Shown: positions 1 to 8,378 of the stretch, in pieces | Numbering within the stretch: position 1 is the first letter of the stretch | Layout of the letters: each line of letters starts with the position of its first letter | Source of the DNA: Anaerolinea thermophila UNI-1 | GTDB taxonomy: Bacteria > Chloroflexota > Anaerolineae > Anaerolineales > Anaerolineaceae | DNA length: 64,000 nt | Assembly: GCF_000199675.1 (NCBI RefSeq) | Contig: NC_014960.1 | Location: forward strand, 124,001 to 188,000 | Direction of reading: 5' to 3' | Translations under genes and position numbers: made by a program | The notes under the pieces: generated by a model | Seen by the model: the letters and a program-made list of their open reading frames with translations, nothing else | Told to the model about the DNA's origin: nothing | Databases searched by the model: none

Positions 1-916
1 GATCAGCCAGCACCAGCACGGTTTGAGCAGGTGCAACGCTCTCGCCGGGCGAGTAACGCACCTCCACCACCGTCCCATCGAAGGGGGCGCGCAGTTCCAG
101 CCGGCTGAGGGCTTCCTTGGCGGCGGCGACGGCCGCCTGAGCCGCCTCTACCCTTGCTTGCGCCAGGGCCAGTTCATCCGGGTCGGGTTTCAACTCTTGA
201 CGGGCTTCGTAGGTTCGGCGGGCGTCCTCCAATCGCTGGTTGGCCAGATCCCAGCGGGCGCGCGCCAGTTCGACCTCATTGGTTAACTGGTTCAATTCAC
301 GGCTGGCGTCGTTGTAGCGCAGACGGGCCTGCTCCACATCGTCCTCGGCGCGCTTGCGGGTGGGGTTATCGGCGGCCAGGTTGCTGTAACGGCCGAGGGT
401 TTCCTCGCGGTCTTGTAATTCTTGCTGAAGGTCGGCGGCTCGTTCGCGCAGATCGTCAATCCGGTCGCGGGTGGCGCGGGTATCCAGCCGGTCAAAAGCC
501 TGCCAGGCCTGCACGGCTTCGCGTTCGGCTTCGAGCATGGCCACCCGCGCCTGTTCGGCGGTCAGGGCAGCTTTTTTGTTGAGGGTATCCAGCGCCTGCT
601 GGGCGGCTAGCAGTTCGGCTTTGGCCTGAGCCAGGGTTGCCTGTGCCTGGGCGCTTTCCGAAAGCCGCGCCAGCACCTGCCCGGCCTGCACCTGCTCACC
701 TTCGCTGACCAGTACCTCCGCCAGCGTTCCGCCGCTCAGGAAGAACAGGCTGGCGCTGTCGTTGGGGACGAGTTTGGCTTCTGCCAGCACCCCGCCGTTC
801 TCGCTTACCGTGGGGACGGGGGTTGCCTGCGGGGCAGACTGCGCCCACGGCAGGGCGGAGCACCCTGCCAGCCAGAGGACGATCACCGCGCTCAAAATGC
901 TCTTTTTCCAGGTCAT
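1..916 (-). CDS. HlyD/MacA-type membrane-fusion (periplasmic adaptor) lipoprotein, C-terminus outside the window
   Basis: Reading from ATG at 916 gives an open frame that runs off the window edge without a stop, about 305 residues visible. It begins with a hydrophobic signal segment ending in a lipobox (WLAGCS), then a biotinyl-lipoyl-like half (GGTLAEVLVSEGEQVQAGQVL), a long alpha-helical coiled coil rich in A, E, Q and R (about residues 85-240), and the second lipoyl half (LELRAPFDGTVVEVRYSPGE). This is the classic adaptor layout. A GGAGG site lies just upstream. It is the last visible gene of the exporter operon transcribed from 5103, so it probably couples the FtsX-type permease to an export path. 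The family is clear; the substrate is not. Confidence 0.85.
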   Translation of the reverse strand, partial: MTWKKSILSAVIVLWLAGCSALPWAQSAPQATPVPTVSENGGVLAEAKLVPNDSASLFFLSGGTLAEVLVSEGEQVQAGQVLARLSESAQAQATLAQAKAELLAAQQALDTLNKKAALTAEQARVAMLEAEREAVQAWQAFDRLDTRATRDRIDDLRERAADLQQELQDREETLGRYSNLAADNPTRKRAEDDVEQARLRYNDASRELNQLTNEVELARARWDLANQRLEDARRTYEARQELKPDPDELALAQARVEAAQAAVAAAKEALSRLELRAPFDGTVVEVRYSPGESVAPAQTVLVLAD

Positions 917-938
917 ACACTGCCTCCTTGGGAATGCG

Positions 939-3347
939 TTATTCATACGATAGCACTTCACGGATGGTCAGCCGCGCCGCCGACCGTGCGGGGACGGCGC
1001 TGGCAACCACCGAAAGCACCAGCACCGCGCCCAGCCACAGCACCACGCTCGTGGGGGTAAAGGTGAGGGTGGCGGGGGCTTCGAACAGCGCGTAACTGAT
1101 GGAATTGGCAAGAAGTTTGCTGATGGGCAGGGCGGAGAGGACGCTCAGCGCCCAGGAAATCAGCCCGATGAGCATGCCTTCGCCCAGGACGATGTTCAGC
1201 ACGTGGCGGTCGTCCGCGCCGATGGCGCGCATCACGCCAATTTCGCGGGTGCGTTCCAGCACGTTCATGCTCATGGTGCCCATCAAGCCGATACTGCCCA
1301 CGGCGGCAATCAGCGCCGAGAGCAACAGCAGGACGGCGGTGAGGATGTTCAAGCCGTTGGCGGAGATTTCCTTCAGCCGCAAGCCCGCGGTGACCTCGTC
1401 CACGCGGTAGCCGCGGTCTTCCAGCAGTTGCTCCACGCGCCTGCCAAATTCTTTTTGCTCTTCCAGCGTCAGGTTGGGGTTGGTGGAAAGCACGCGCACG
1501 TTGGTAAAACGCCCGCCCTGATGAATCTCCGCGCCGAGGGCTTCGCCGTTGGCATATGAAAGGAAGCCAGCGCTCTTGCCCACCAGTTGGAAGATGCCCA
1601 CCACCGTCCACTCGCGCTCGCGGTCGTTGATGCGCAGGCGGATGGTGTCGCCGGGGCTCAGGTCGGGCAGAAGGTCGAGGAAGCGCTCGCTGACGGCAAT
1701 GGCGTAGCGGTCGCCGGGCTGAATCCAGCGCCCGCTGAGCAGGATGGGGCGCACCATCTGACTGCCCTCGGGCGGGGCAATCACGGTAATGCTCTCACCT
1801 GTGCCGTTGGGCAGAACCAGTTCGGCGCGCGCGCCGTTCCAGCCTTCCACCACGCTTACATCGGGCAGGCTCATCAGGTCGTGGCGCACTTCGCTCAGGC
1901 GGTAGGGCACTTGAAAGGTGATGCTGACGTCTGCCAGGAAGTAGTAGCGCAGGCGCTCGATGTAGTTCTGCAGAGAGACGCGCGTGTTCAGCGTGGCGAT
2001 GAAGATGGCGCCGCCCAGCGTCAGGGTGATGAGGGTGAGAATCAGGCGCAGGCGCTTGCGGAAGGTGTTGCGCAGGGAGATGAGCAGAGGACGCGAAAGC
2101 CCGCGAATCTGACGCAGGCGGCGCATCAGACGCCCTTCGCGCAGTGCCGCACTCTGCGGGGCAACACCGCTGAGGGCTTCGCGTACGCTGATGTTGGCGG
2201 CGCGCAGGATGGGCGCACTGCCTGCCAGAGCAGGCACTGCCAGCGCCAGAATGCCCATCCACAGGCGCGTTTCGGGTAGCAGTTGCGGTTCTGCCAGCGG
2301 GGTGTTGATGCCGCCGTGAAGCAGGTTGAGGAACACCCCCGTCATCCAGCGGGTGGGCGCCAGCGAGAGGGCAAAGGCAATCAAGCCGTACAGTTCGATG
2401 AGGCTCAGGTACAGCAGGGCAATCTGCCCGCTGGTTGCACCGACCGATTTCATCACCCCAATCTGCTGAACCTGCTGAGCCAGCAGGGCTTGCAGGGTGT
2501 TGGTGATGAGAAAACCGCTTAAAAACAGCACCAGCAGGCTGAGCAGGATGAGGATGCTGGAGAGGGCTTCGGTGTAGTTGCTGTTGGGGTGGTCGTGGCG
2601 TCCGTTGACAGCATAACTGATCACCACATGCCCGTTGCTTTCCAGTTCATCGGCAACCTGCCGTCCCAACTGGCGCAGGTAGTCGGGGTTGTCGGCATCG
2701 CGGCTGGCGGTGACGTACACCAGATTGATGCAGGGGTCAATCTCCAGCCATTCCAGCGTCTCCCAGGTGGTGAAGGCTTGGGCGGGGGCAAGGAAGAAAC
2801 CGCCGTCGGCGCGCGATGCGCCAATGGTCTGATCCTGCACCACCGCGCTCATCGGCACGCGGCGTACCCTGCCCGAGGGCAGTTGAATCTCCACCGTGCG
2901 GTCGGGGAAGACGGTCAATTCTTTGAGTTTGTACTGGTCAATGGCAACAGTGCGCTCGGCGGGCGGGTAAGTGCCCTGCATCACCAGCACCTGATTGATT
3001 TCCTTCTCGGCGTAGTCGGGCGGGGCAAGCACGCTCAGGCGCACCCAGTCGCCTTCGTTGTTGCGGATGCGCAGGGTGGCACTGTGCATGCCTTCTACCT
3101 GCGCCACGCCATCCAGTCGGCGCAGTGGCTCCAGATCGACCTCTCTGAGGGGCGAGGTGTAGAGGATGACGTTGGCGGGGTTGACGGCGGCGTAGTTGTT
3201 CGCCATCAGTTGGGCGGCTTGCAGGCGAGTGTTGTTAATGGCGCCCATGGCAAACAGCCCGACGGCAATCGAGAGGATGACCAGCACCGAACGGGTGGGA
3301 TTGCCGATAAAGTCGGAGAGAATCTTCTGCCAGCGGGGGGGAATCAT
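939..3347 (-). CDS. MacB/LolC-like ABC transporter permease with two FtsX domains
   Basis: About 802 residues. An open frame extends further upstream, but the start chosen is ATG 3347 (MIPPRWQKIL), because it forms an ATGA overlap with the stop of the preceding ATPase and is followed at once by a transmembrane helix. The layout is TM1 (about 15-35), a large extracytoplasmic domain, three TMs of a first FtsX domain (about 270-400), a second N-terminal helix near 445, a second periplasmic domain, and a C-terminal FtsX domain with the typical RTREIGVMRAIGA motif between TMs. A double-FtsX, about 800-residue permease is typical of exporters of lipids, lipoproteins or antimicrobial compounds. Together with two ATPases and an adaptor it makes a complete efflux system; the substrate is unknown. 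Confidence 0.88.
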   Translation of the reverse strand: MIPPRWQKILSDFIGNPTRSVLVILSIAVGLFAMGAINNTRLQAAQLMANNYAAVNPANVILYTSPLREVDLEPLRRLDGVAQVEGMHSATLRIRNNEGDWVRLSVLAPPDYAEKEINQVLVMQGTYPPAERTVAIDQYKLKELTVFPDRTVEIQLPSGRVRRVPMSAVVQDQTIGASRADGGFFLAPAQAFTTWETLEWLEIDPCINLVYVTASRDADNPDYLRQLGRQVADELESNGHVVISYAVNGRHDHPNSNYTEALSSILILLSLLVLFLSGFLITNTLQALLAQQVQQIGVMKSVGATSGQIALLYLSLIELYGLIAFALSLAPTRWMTGVFLNLLHGGINTPLAEPQLLPETRLWMGILALAVPALAGSAPILRAANISVREALSGVAPQSAALREGRLMRRLRQIRGLSRPLLISLRNTFRKRLRLILTLITLTLGGAIFIATLNTRVSLQNYIERLRYYFLADVSITFQVPYRLSEVRHDLMSLPDVSVVEGWNGARAELVLPNGTGESITVIAPPEGSQMVRPILLSGRWIQPGDRYAIAVSERFLDLLPDLSPGDTIRLRINDREREWTVVGIFQLVGKSAGFLSYANGEALGAEIHQGGRFTNVRVLSTNPNLTLEEQKEFGRRVEQLLEDRGYRVDEVTAGLRLKEISANGLNILTAVLLLLSALIAAVGSIGLMGTMSMNVLERTREIGVMRAIGADDRHVLNIVLGEGMLIGLISWALSVLSALPISKLLANSISYALFEAPATLTFTPTSVVLWLGAVLVLSVVASAVPARSAARLTIREVLSYE

Positions 3348-4396
3348 GCTCGTTTCTCCGTCACAGGGGCAAGGGATGCGCGCGCGCCGCTCTGCGCCAG
3401 CCAGGTTTCCCACGCCTCGGCGGGGATTTCCAGCCAGGCGCTGTCTTCGAGGGCTTGCAGGCGCAGGGGGGTGTGGAAAGCCACATCCTGCGCGGTGAGG
3501 GCTTGCGCTGGGCGCAGTTCCCGCCACAGGATTTCGCCGCGGCGGGCGGGCTTCCACAGCGCCAGTTTGCCCTGCGTCAGCACCAGCAAGCCGGGCGCGT
3601 AAGGCGGAAGGGTGAGGCTTTCGCCTCTGGAGAGCGTCTGCGGGCGGGCAAGGTGCGTCAACTGCAGTAACTGCGGGTGGGAGAGGTGCGGCAGGGCTTG
3701 GGCGATGAAGGGGTTGACGATTTCGCCGTCTGAAAGCAGGATGGTGCGCTGAGTGCGCTTGACCAGCGCGGGGTCGTGGGTGACGATGACCACCGTCTTG
3801 CCGCGCGCCACCAGGCCGTCAAACAGCGCCAGCACGCCCTCGGCGGTGCGCTCGTCAAGGTTGCCGGTGGGTTCATCGGCAACGATGAGCGGCGGGTCGT
3901 TTGCCAGGGCGCGGGCAATGGCGGCGGCTTGCTGTTGTCCGCCGGAGACGGCGCCGGGCAGTTTATCCACCATGTCGCCCAAGCCCACCTGCTCCAGCAG
4001 GGCACGGGCGCGCCCTTCGCGCTCGGCGGGGGGGTAGCGGTTGCAGAAATCCATGGGGAGCATGACGTTTTCCAGCAGGGAGAGCATGGGGAGCAGTTGG
4101 AAAAACTGGAAGACGATGCCGATGGTCACGCCGCGCCAGCCCGCCAGTTGACTTTCGGAGAGGCGGTGCGGTTGCGTGCCTGCCACCGTCACCGTGCCGG
4201 AAGTGGGGTGGTCAATGCCGGTGATCATGTTGAGCAGGGTGGACTTGCCGCTTCCCGATTTGCCCACAATGCTGACGTACTCGCCGGGCTGGATGTCGAG
4301 GTAGATGTGCTTCAGCACCATCACCTCACCGCCGGGGGCGGGGAAGGTCTTGACCACATCCTGCAGGGAGATGTAGGGGGCGGCGGGGGCGTTCAT
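3344..4396 (-). CDS. MacB/LolD-type ABC ATPase with a C-terminal cyclic-nucleotide-binding-like domain
   Basis: 350 residues, about 120 longer than a normal LolD/MacB ATPase. Residues 1-225 hold Walker A (GKSGSGKST), the signature SGGQQQA, Walker B LIVADEPTG and a switch His (THD). Residues about 228-340 look like a degenerate cNMP/CAP-type beta-roll: an entry helix (LSHPQLLQLTHLARPQTLSRGE), a GLLVLTQGKLALW strand pair, then ALEDSAWLEIPAEAWETWL. The phosphate-binding cassette is not conserved, so ligand binding is doubtful. The ATG overlaps the stop of the upstream ATPase (ATGA) and its own stop overlaps the permease start, so the three are translationally coupled. The exporter may use a heterodimer of the two ATPases. 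Confidence 0.85.
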   Translation of the reverse strand: MNAPAAPYISLQDVVKTFPAPGGEVMVLKHIYLDIQPGEYVSIVGKSGSGKSTLLNMITGIDHPTSGTVTVAGTQPHRLSESQLAGWRGVTIGIVFQFFQLLPMLSLLENVMLPMDFCNRYPPAEREGRARALLEQVGLGDMVDKLPGAVSGGQQQAAAIARALANDPPLIVADEPTGNLDERTAEGVLALFDGLVARGKTVVIVTHDPALVKRTQRTILLSDGEIVNPFIAQALPHLSHPQLLQLTHLARPQTLSRGESLTLPPYAPGLLVLTQGKLALWKPARRGEILWRELRPAQALTAQDVAFHTPLRLQALEDSAWLEIPAEAWETWLAQSGARASLAPVTEKRA

Positions 4397-5103
4397 GGGG
4401 CGGGCGTCCTTTCTTCCACCGGGCAGGAATGCACCAGCCCGCCTTCCAGGCGGAAACAGCGCGACGCCAGCGGCATCAGGCTCAGGTCGTGGGTGACCAT
4501 GAGGATGGTCTTGCCCTGGCGCGCCAGGTTGAGGAAGATTTCCAGAATGGTAGCGGCAGTGATGGAATCGAGCCTGCCGGTGGGTTCATCGGCGATGATG
4601 AGCGGTGGGTCGTTTGCCAGCGCGCGGGCAATGGCAACACGCTGTTGCTGTCCGCCGGAGATGGCAGAGGGCAGTTTGTGGGCGTGTTCTTCCAGTTCCA
4701 CCATGCGCAGAAGTTCCAGCGCGCGCTGAGGACTGCGCCGCGGGTGGTACAGCCCGCACACATCCATGGGGAGCATGACGTTGTGGAGCAGGCTGAGGGT
4801 GGGCATGAGGTAAAAGGACTGGTAAACGATGCCCACGTTGCGCCCGCGCCAGCGCGCCCGCTGATTCTCGTTGAGGCGGTGCACGTTGACGCCATCAAAC
4901 CACACCTCGCCCGCGGTGAGCGGGTCGATGCCGGCAATCATGTTAATCAGGGTGGTCTTGCCCGAGCCGGATTTGCCGTAGATGAGGACAAACTCGCCGG
5001 CGTATACTTCCAGGTCAATGCCTTTGAGCACTTCCAGGGGCTGATCGCCGGAAAGGTAGGTCTTGCGCACCTGCTTTAACGTGAGGATGGGGCTGGTATT
5101 CAT
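4393..5103 (-). CDS. MacB/LolD-type ABC ATPase, first gene of the exporter operon
   Basis: 236 residues from ATG 5103 (MNTSPILTLKQV); an in-frame GTG three codons upstream is less likely. It has a complete nucleotide-binding domain: Walker A GKSGSGKTT at about 43-51, signature SGGQQQR, Walker B LIIADEPTGRLD, and THD switch. Unlike the next ATPase it has no C-terminal extension. It is the first gene behind the strong promoter at 5142-5169, which carries two operator-like sites, so the operon is probably repressed by the divergent TetR protein. The two different ATPases presumably pair to drive the single double-FtsX permease. Confidence 0.88.
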   Translation of the reverse strand: MNTSPILTLKQVRKTYLSGDQPLEVLKGIDLEVYAGEFVLIYGKSGSGKTTLINMIAGIDPLTAGEVWFDGVNVHRLNENQRARWRGRNVGIVYQSFYLMPTLSLLHNVMLPMDVCGLYHPRRSPQRALELLRMVELEEHAHKLPSAISGGQQQRVAIARALANDPPLIIADEPTGRLDSITAATILEIFLNLARQGKTILMVTHDLSLMPLASRCFRLEGGLVHSCPVEERTPAP

Positions 5104-5124
5104 GGTGAACACTGAGTATAATAA

Positions 5125-5169
5125 TGGACAGAGTGTTTATGATTATAAGAGCAATTGACAGACTGTCAA
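5125..5169 (-). promoter_or_regulatory. Consensus promoter overlapped by two TetR-type operator candidates
   Basis: On the minus strand there is TTGACA (5169-5164), a 16-bp spacer and TATAAT (5147-5142), both perfect consensus. The -35 region lies in a 7-1-7 inverted repeat TTGACAG-A-CTGTCAA (5155-5169). A related imperfect copy, TGGACAGAGTGTTTA (5125-5139), covers the predicted start point, with centres 30 bp (about three helical turns) apart. The geometry suggests cooperative repression of the exporter operon by the divergent TetR gene, probably with autoregulation. Confidence 0.75.
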
Positions 5170-5254
5170 GACAAGAGGTGATACAAGCCCTCGGCAGGGC
5201 TTGGCATACGGAGATCCATAGAGGACAAACCACGATGAAAGGACGCATGATTGC

Positions 5255-5923
5255 ATGAGCGAAAATCTCCCTGCCCTTCCGCGCCAGGATCGGCGCATCT
5301 CGCGCACCCGCCGGCAACTGCGCGAAGCCCTCATGGCGCTCATCCTCGAAAAGGGCTACGATGCCGTCACCGTCGAGGATATTGCCGCCCGCGCGGATGT
5401 GGGGCGTACCACCTTCTACCTGCATTACCGCGACAAAGAGCATCTCTTTCTGGAAAGCATCACCCAGATTGCCGATGAACTTGCCGAGCAGATGTACGCG
5501 CTCTTTCCGCAGGGACAGGCGGTGCAGGAAGACCAGGTGGGCGATCACGCCATGCGTCCCATCGTGCTGGTATTCCGCCACGCCGCCGAGAACGCCGACC
5601 TGTACCGCGCCATGATGCGCGGCGAGGGCGGGCTGATTGCCATCACCCGCCTGCGCGAACTCTCTGCAAGTTATGCGCTGGAGTTCATGCGCCTGTTCCT
5701 GAAAGAGGCGCAAACTAGCCTTCCGCTGGAAGTGATTGCCAGTTACTTCGCCGCCAGTTTGCTGGGTACGCTCACCTGGTGGCTGGAAGCGGGCATGCCC
5801 TATCCGCCGGATGAGATGGCACACATGTTCCGCCGCCTTGCCATGCGCGGGGTGTGGGAAGCCCTGGGCGTCACCCCGCCGTCTTCTTCTGCCGGGCAAG
5901 AGGAAATCCAGCGCCTGCGTTAG
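5255..5923 (+). CDS. TetR/AcrR family transcriptional regulator
   Basis: 222 residues. The N-terminal HTH (about 13-58, RTRRQLREALMALILEKGYD then VTVEDIAARADVGRTTFYLHY) is a textbook TetR DNA-binding domain. The C-terminal part is helical and variable, as expected for a ligand-binding domain. It is divergent from the exporter operon, with two operator-like palindromes in the 150-bp gap, so it most likely represses the exporter and responds to an exported compound. ATG 5255 is chosen; a nearby ATG at about 5246 is out of frame. A 7-bp hairpin (5185-5202) sits in its 5' leader. The ligand cannot be read from the sequence. Confidence 0.88.
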   Translation: MSENLPALPRQDRRISRTRRQLREALMALILEKGYDAVTVEDIAARADVGRTTFYLHYRDKEHLFLESITQIADELAEQMYALFPQGQAVQEDQVGDHAMRPIVLVFRHAAENADLYRAMMRGEGGLIAITRLRELSASYALEFMRLFLKEAQTSLPLEVIASYFAASLLGTLTWWLEAGMPYPPDEMAHMFRRLAMRGVWEALGVTPPSSSAGQEEIQRLR

Positions 5924-6088
5924 AAAAATTGTCTTGCTCTCCCCAAAGAGTCAGACTTTGCCGGAATTGAGTTCTGGGAAGTGAGATTGTCCAGACTCTC
6001 AACATGGTTTGAATGCACCATTCCTCTTGAAAAAGCCTGTGTTTATTGTTTATAATTTTTCTAATATTACTCAAATATAAGATGTGAG

Positions 6089-6757
6089 ATGAAACCGTTT
6101 TTTTCTTTATCGGTACTGCTTTTGAGCGCCGTTCTCATGCTGACAGCGTGTGCCGGTAGTGGCGAGATTCGCGCTATCCCTCTGACACCCCTGCCTTCTG
6201 CCACTCCATTGCCCACGTCCACCCCTCTGCCCACCGCTACCCCGGTGCCAATGCCTACCGAAGCGGCAACGTTGCCCGCCGAACGGGTGGAGTCCTGTCT
6301 GGTTGGACGCTGGATTGTGAGCGATGCCAGCCCTTATTTCCAGACGGCTTTCCAGGGTACGGATATCGTCTTGGGCGGTACCAGCGGGAACGCCTGGTAT
6401 AACTTTGGAGAAGCGGGCATTTTCCTGCTGGAAGCCATCCAGTTCGCTCAATCGGCGGCTGTCAAAACGGACGTGGGGGAAGTCCCCGTGGATGTGGTGA
6501 TGGACGGGATTGCCCTGGCTCGCTACCGGGTTGAGGGGGATAAGGTGTTCTTCCGCGAGCAATCGGTGACCAGTCTGGTCTTCCAGGTGGAAGCATTTGG
6601 CGAAACGTTGGGCCTGGATCCGGCGGGATTGCTGGGAGATGCCGCGGCGGGAGAAACCGCTTTCCTGTTTGAGTGTGTCGGCGCCGACCGGCTTCTGCTC
6701 ACCCCGCCGTTGGACAATTATGGCGTCTTTCCCCTGGTGCTGGAGCGCTATCCGTGA
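6089..6757 (+). CDS. Putative lipoprotein of unknown function
   Basis: 222 residues. There is a signal peptide with a lipobox (MLTAC, Cys near residue 21), then a Thr/Pro-rich linker (TPLPSATPLPTSTPLPTATP, about 30-55) that is typical of surface lipoproteins in Chloroflexota. The remaining about 160 residues look like a small globular beta-rich domain and I do not recognise them. It is a monocistronic gene between tetR and the diguanylate cyclase, with an AT-rich upstream region (5990-6088). No good Shine-Dalgarno sequence is visible. Confidence 0.7.
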   Translation: MKPFFSLSVLLLSAVLMLTACAGSGEIRAIPLTPLPSATPLPTSTPLPTATPVPMPTEAATLPAERVESCLVGRWIVSDASPYFQTAFQGTDIVLGGTSGNAWYNFGEAGIFLLEAIQFAQSAAVKTDVGEVPVDVVMDGIALARYRVEGDKVFFREQSVTSLVFQVEAFGETLGLDPAGLLGDAAAGETAFLFECVGADRLLLTPPLDNYGVFPLVLERYP

Positions 6758-7017
6758 GGTAGTGTGCCAGGAGGTCTTCATCCCGTGGGGGTAAATTTTC
6801 CGCTTTTCATCGGTCTTTTGGCGCATGGAAAGGATGACGAGTCCTCAGGAGCAACCCGGGGCTGAATCTGGGTCTGTCTTCCGTCTTGTCGCTCACTTTT
6901 TGCCCGTGTCTTCTGCCGTTTCATCACCTTGCGAAGGTGTAACTTTGCAAATCTGTAAAACCTGAAATCTTCCATTGGAGTAATATAGAATTATTTCTGA
7001 GTTGAAACGAGGGGAAA

Positions 7018-7962
7018 ATGCAAATGCAAGTGAACGAGCGGGTCAAAGGTCCCTACAAACAGTGGCTGGATCATCTCTTTGATGGGGTGTATGTGGTGGA
7101 TATGCATCGGCGCATCCAGTACTGGAATGCGGCGGCGGAGGAATTGACCGGTTACACCGCGGGGGAGGTGTGCGGCACGAGATGCTCGGATAACATTCTG
7201 GAACATGTGGATTTTGCCGGCAAAGCCCTGTGCAAAGAGGGCTGTCCACTCCATGCCACCCTGCAGGATGGTCAGCGGCGCGAAGCCCTGGTTTTTCTGC
7301 ACCACAAAAACGGTCACCGCGTGCCGGTGCATATCCGTGTATCCCCTCTGTATGACGATGAGGGAAAGGTGACTGGCGCAATTGAAGTCTTCAGCGATCA
7401 CTCCCAGCACCTGACCATAGCGAAGGAACTGGAGCATTACAAGCAGGAAAGTTTGCTTGACCCGCTGTTACGCATCGGCAACCGCCGTTACGCCCAGATG
7501 GTCTTTCAGGTGCGCCAGTACGAGTATGGAGTGACCCAAACGCCCTTTGGCGCGCTGATGCTGGACCTGGATTTGTTCAAGCACGTCAACGATACCTACG
7601 GACATCATGTGGGTGACCTGGTGCTGAAGATGGTGACTCAGACCATCGTGCGCGTCCTGCGCGGCTCGGATGCCCTCTTCCGCTGGGGTGGGGACGAGTT
7701 CCTGGCGTTCCTGCCTGCCATTACCTCGGGGGGATTGCTGGTGGCTTCCGAGCGTATTCGTTCCATGGTGGAAGCCAGTTTTGTCATGGTGGAAGGACAA
7801 CGCATTCAGACGACCCTCTCTGTTGGGGCGACGCTGGCCGTGCCGGAGGATACGCTGGAGAGTTTGGTGGAGCGCGCCGACCTCTTGCTGTACCAGAGCA
7901 AGCAAAAGGGCGGCAACCACTGTACGGTGGAGGAACGCTTTCCTCATAATGGGGGGAAGTAA
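7018..7962 (+). CDS. PAS-GGDEF diguanylate cyclase
   Basis: 314 residues and no membrane segment, so probably cytoplasmic. The N-terminal PAS domain (about 15-125) carries a Cys-rich segment (GEVCGTRCSDN then GKALCKEGCPL) that recurs in a family of PAS-GGDEF proteins and may bind a metal or sense redox state. The GGDEF domain (about 145-310) has an intact RWGGDEF active site near residue 223. It also has an RGSD five residues upstream, matching the RxxD inhibitory site, so active and product-inhibited c-di-GMP synthesis is expected. The start ATG 7018 follows a GAGGGG site. It stands alone in the 260-bp gap after the lipoprotein gene, with a TATAGAAT-like -10 near 6988. Confidence 0.9.
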   Translation: MQMQVNERVKGPYKQWLDHLFDGVYVVDMHRRIQYWNAAAEELTGYTAGEVCGTRCSDNILEHVDFAGKALCKEGCPLHATLQDGQRREALVFLHHKNGHRVPVHIRVSPLYDDEGKVTGAIEVFSDHSQHLTIAKELEHYKQESLLDPLLRIGNRRYAQMVFQVRQYEYGVTQTPFGALMLDLDLFKHVNDTYGHHVGDLVLKMVTQTIVRVLRGSDALFRWGGDEFLAFLPAITSGGLLVASERIRSMVEASFVMVEGQRIQTTLSVGATLAVPEDTLESLVERADLLLYQSKQKGGNHCTVEERFPHNGGK

Positions 7963-7988
7963 TGGGGGGAAATCGGCGAGAATCACCG

Positions 7989-8017
7989 TTGCAAAAATGC
8001 AAAAATTTGACTATAAT
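7989..8017 (+). promoter_or_regulatory. Promoter of tRNA-Val and probably of the T-box/thrS transcript
   Basis: TTGCAA (7989-7994), a 17-bp spacer and a perfect TATAAT (8012-8017), 13 bp before the tRNA. No room for another promoter exists between the tRNA and the T-box leader except inside the tRNA, so this promoter probably serves both. Confidence 0.75.
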
Positions 8018-8030
8018 AGGTAACGCGAAT

Positions 8031-8104
8031 GGGCGGTTAGCTCAGTTGGTTAGAGCGTCGCGTTGACATCGCGAAGGTCGTAGGTTCGAGTCCTATATCG
8101 CCCA
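8031..8104 (+). tRNA. tRNA-Val (anticodon GAC)
   Basis: It folds fully: acceptor GGGCGGT with ATCGCCC (one G-U pair), D stem GCTC/GAGC, anticodon stem TCGCG/CGCGA with loop TTGACAT, T stem GTAGG/CCTAT with loop TTCGAGT, and discriminator A. The anticodon GAC reads Val codon GUC. The 3' CCA is not encoded (CCT follows the discriminator). It abuts the thrS T-box leader. Confidence 0.95.
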
Positions 8105-8358
8105 CCTGAAAGAACGCGCAGACCGGGACGAGTACCCGGCAAAGCCCCGACAGGGACGGATGCCCGCAGACTGAGAGGCATTCGCGGAGGACAGCCGGAG
8201 AAAACCACCCGCGAGCGGCTGGCTGAACGGCAAACGCCCAGTAAGCCCAGACGGATTGCCCCGTTATCGGCGTACCAGAGATGACCGGCTCAACGGTCAA
8301 ACTGGGTGGAACCGCGTGCAGACTTTTGCCCGCCCCAGACTTGGGGCGGGTGTTTTGT
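8105..8358 (+). promoter_or_regulatory. T-box riboswitch leader of thrS
   Basis: The hallmark T-box sequence GGGTGGAACCGCG is at 8304-8316. It is followed by an intrinsic terminator, CCCGCCCCA (8329-8337) with TGGGGCGGG (8342-8350), then TGTTTTGTTT. Upstream lie the Stem I-like GACGAGTA segment and a CCGTTAT segment typical of Stem II/III. Uncharged tRNA-Thr should stabilise the antiterminator and allow thrS transcription. I could not place the specifier codon with certainty. The leader starts immediately after tRNA-Val, so tRNA 3' processing probably creates its 5' end. Confidence 0.88.
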
Positions 8359-8378
8359 TTCAGGTCAAGGAGGTTGGT

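Noticed and set aside
6758..7017. c-di-GMP riboswitch before the diguanylate cyclase gene
   Set aside because: Neither the GEMM-I nor the GEMM-II conserved blocks are visible; only a probable promoter is seen in this gap.
8256..8378. N-terminal extension of ThrRS from an upstream in-frame start
   Set aside because: This stretch contains the T-box antiterminator and terminator; the Shine-Dalgarno and homology start at 8379.
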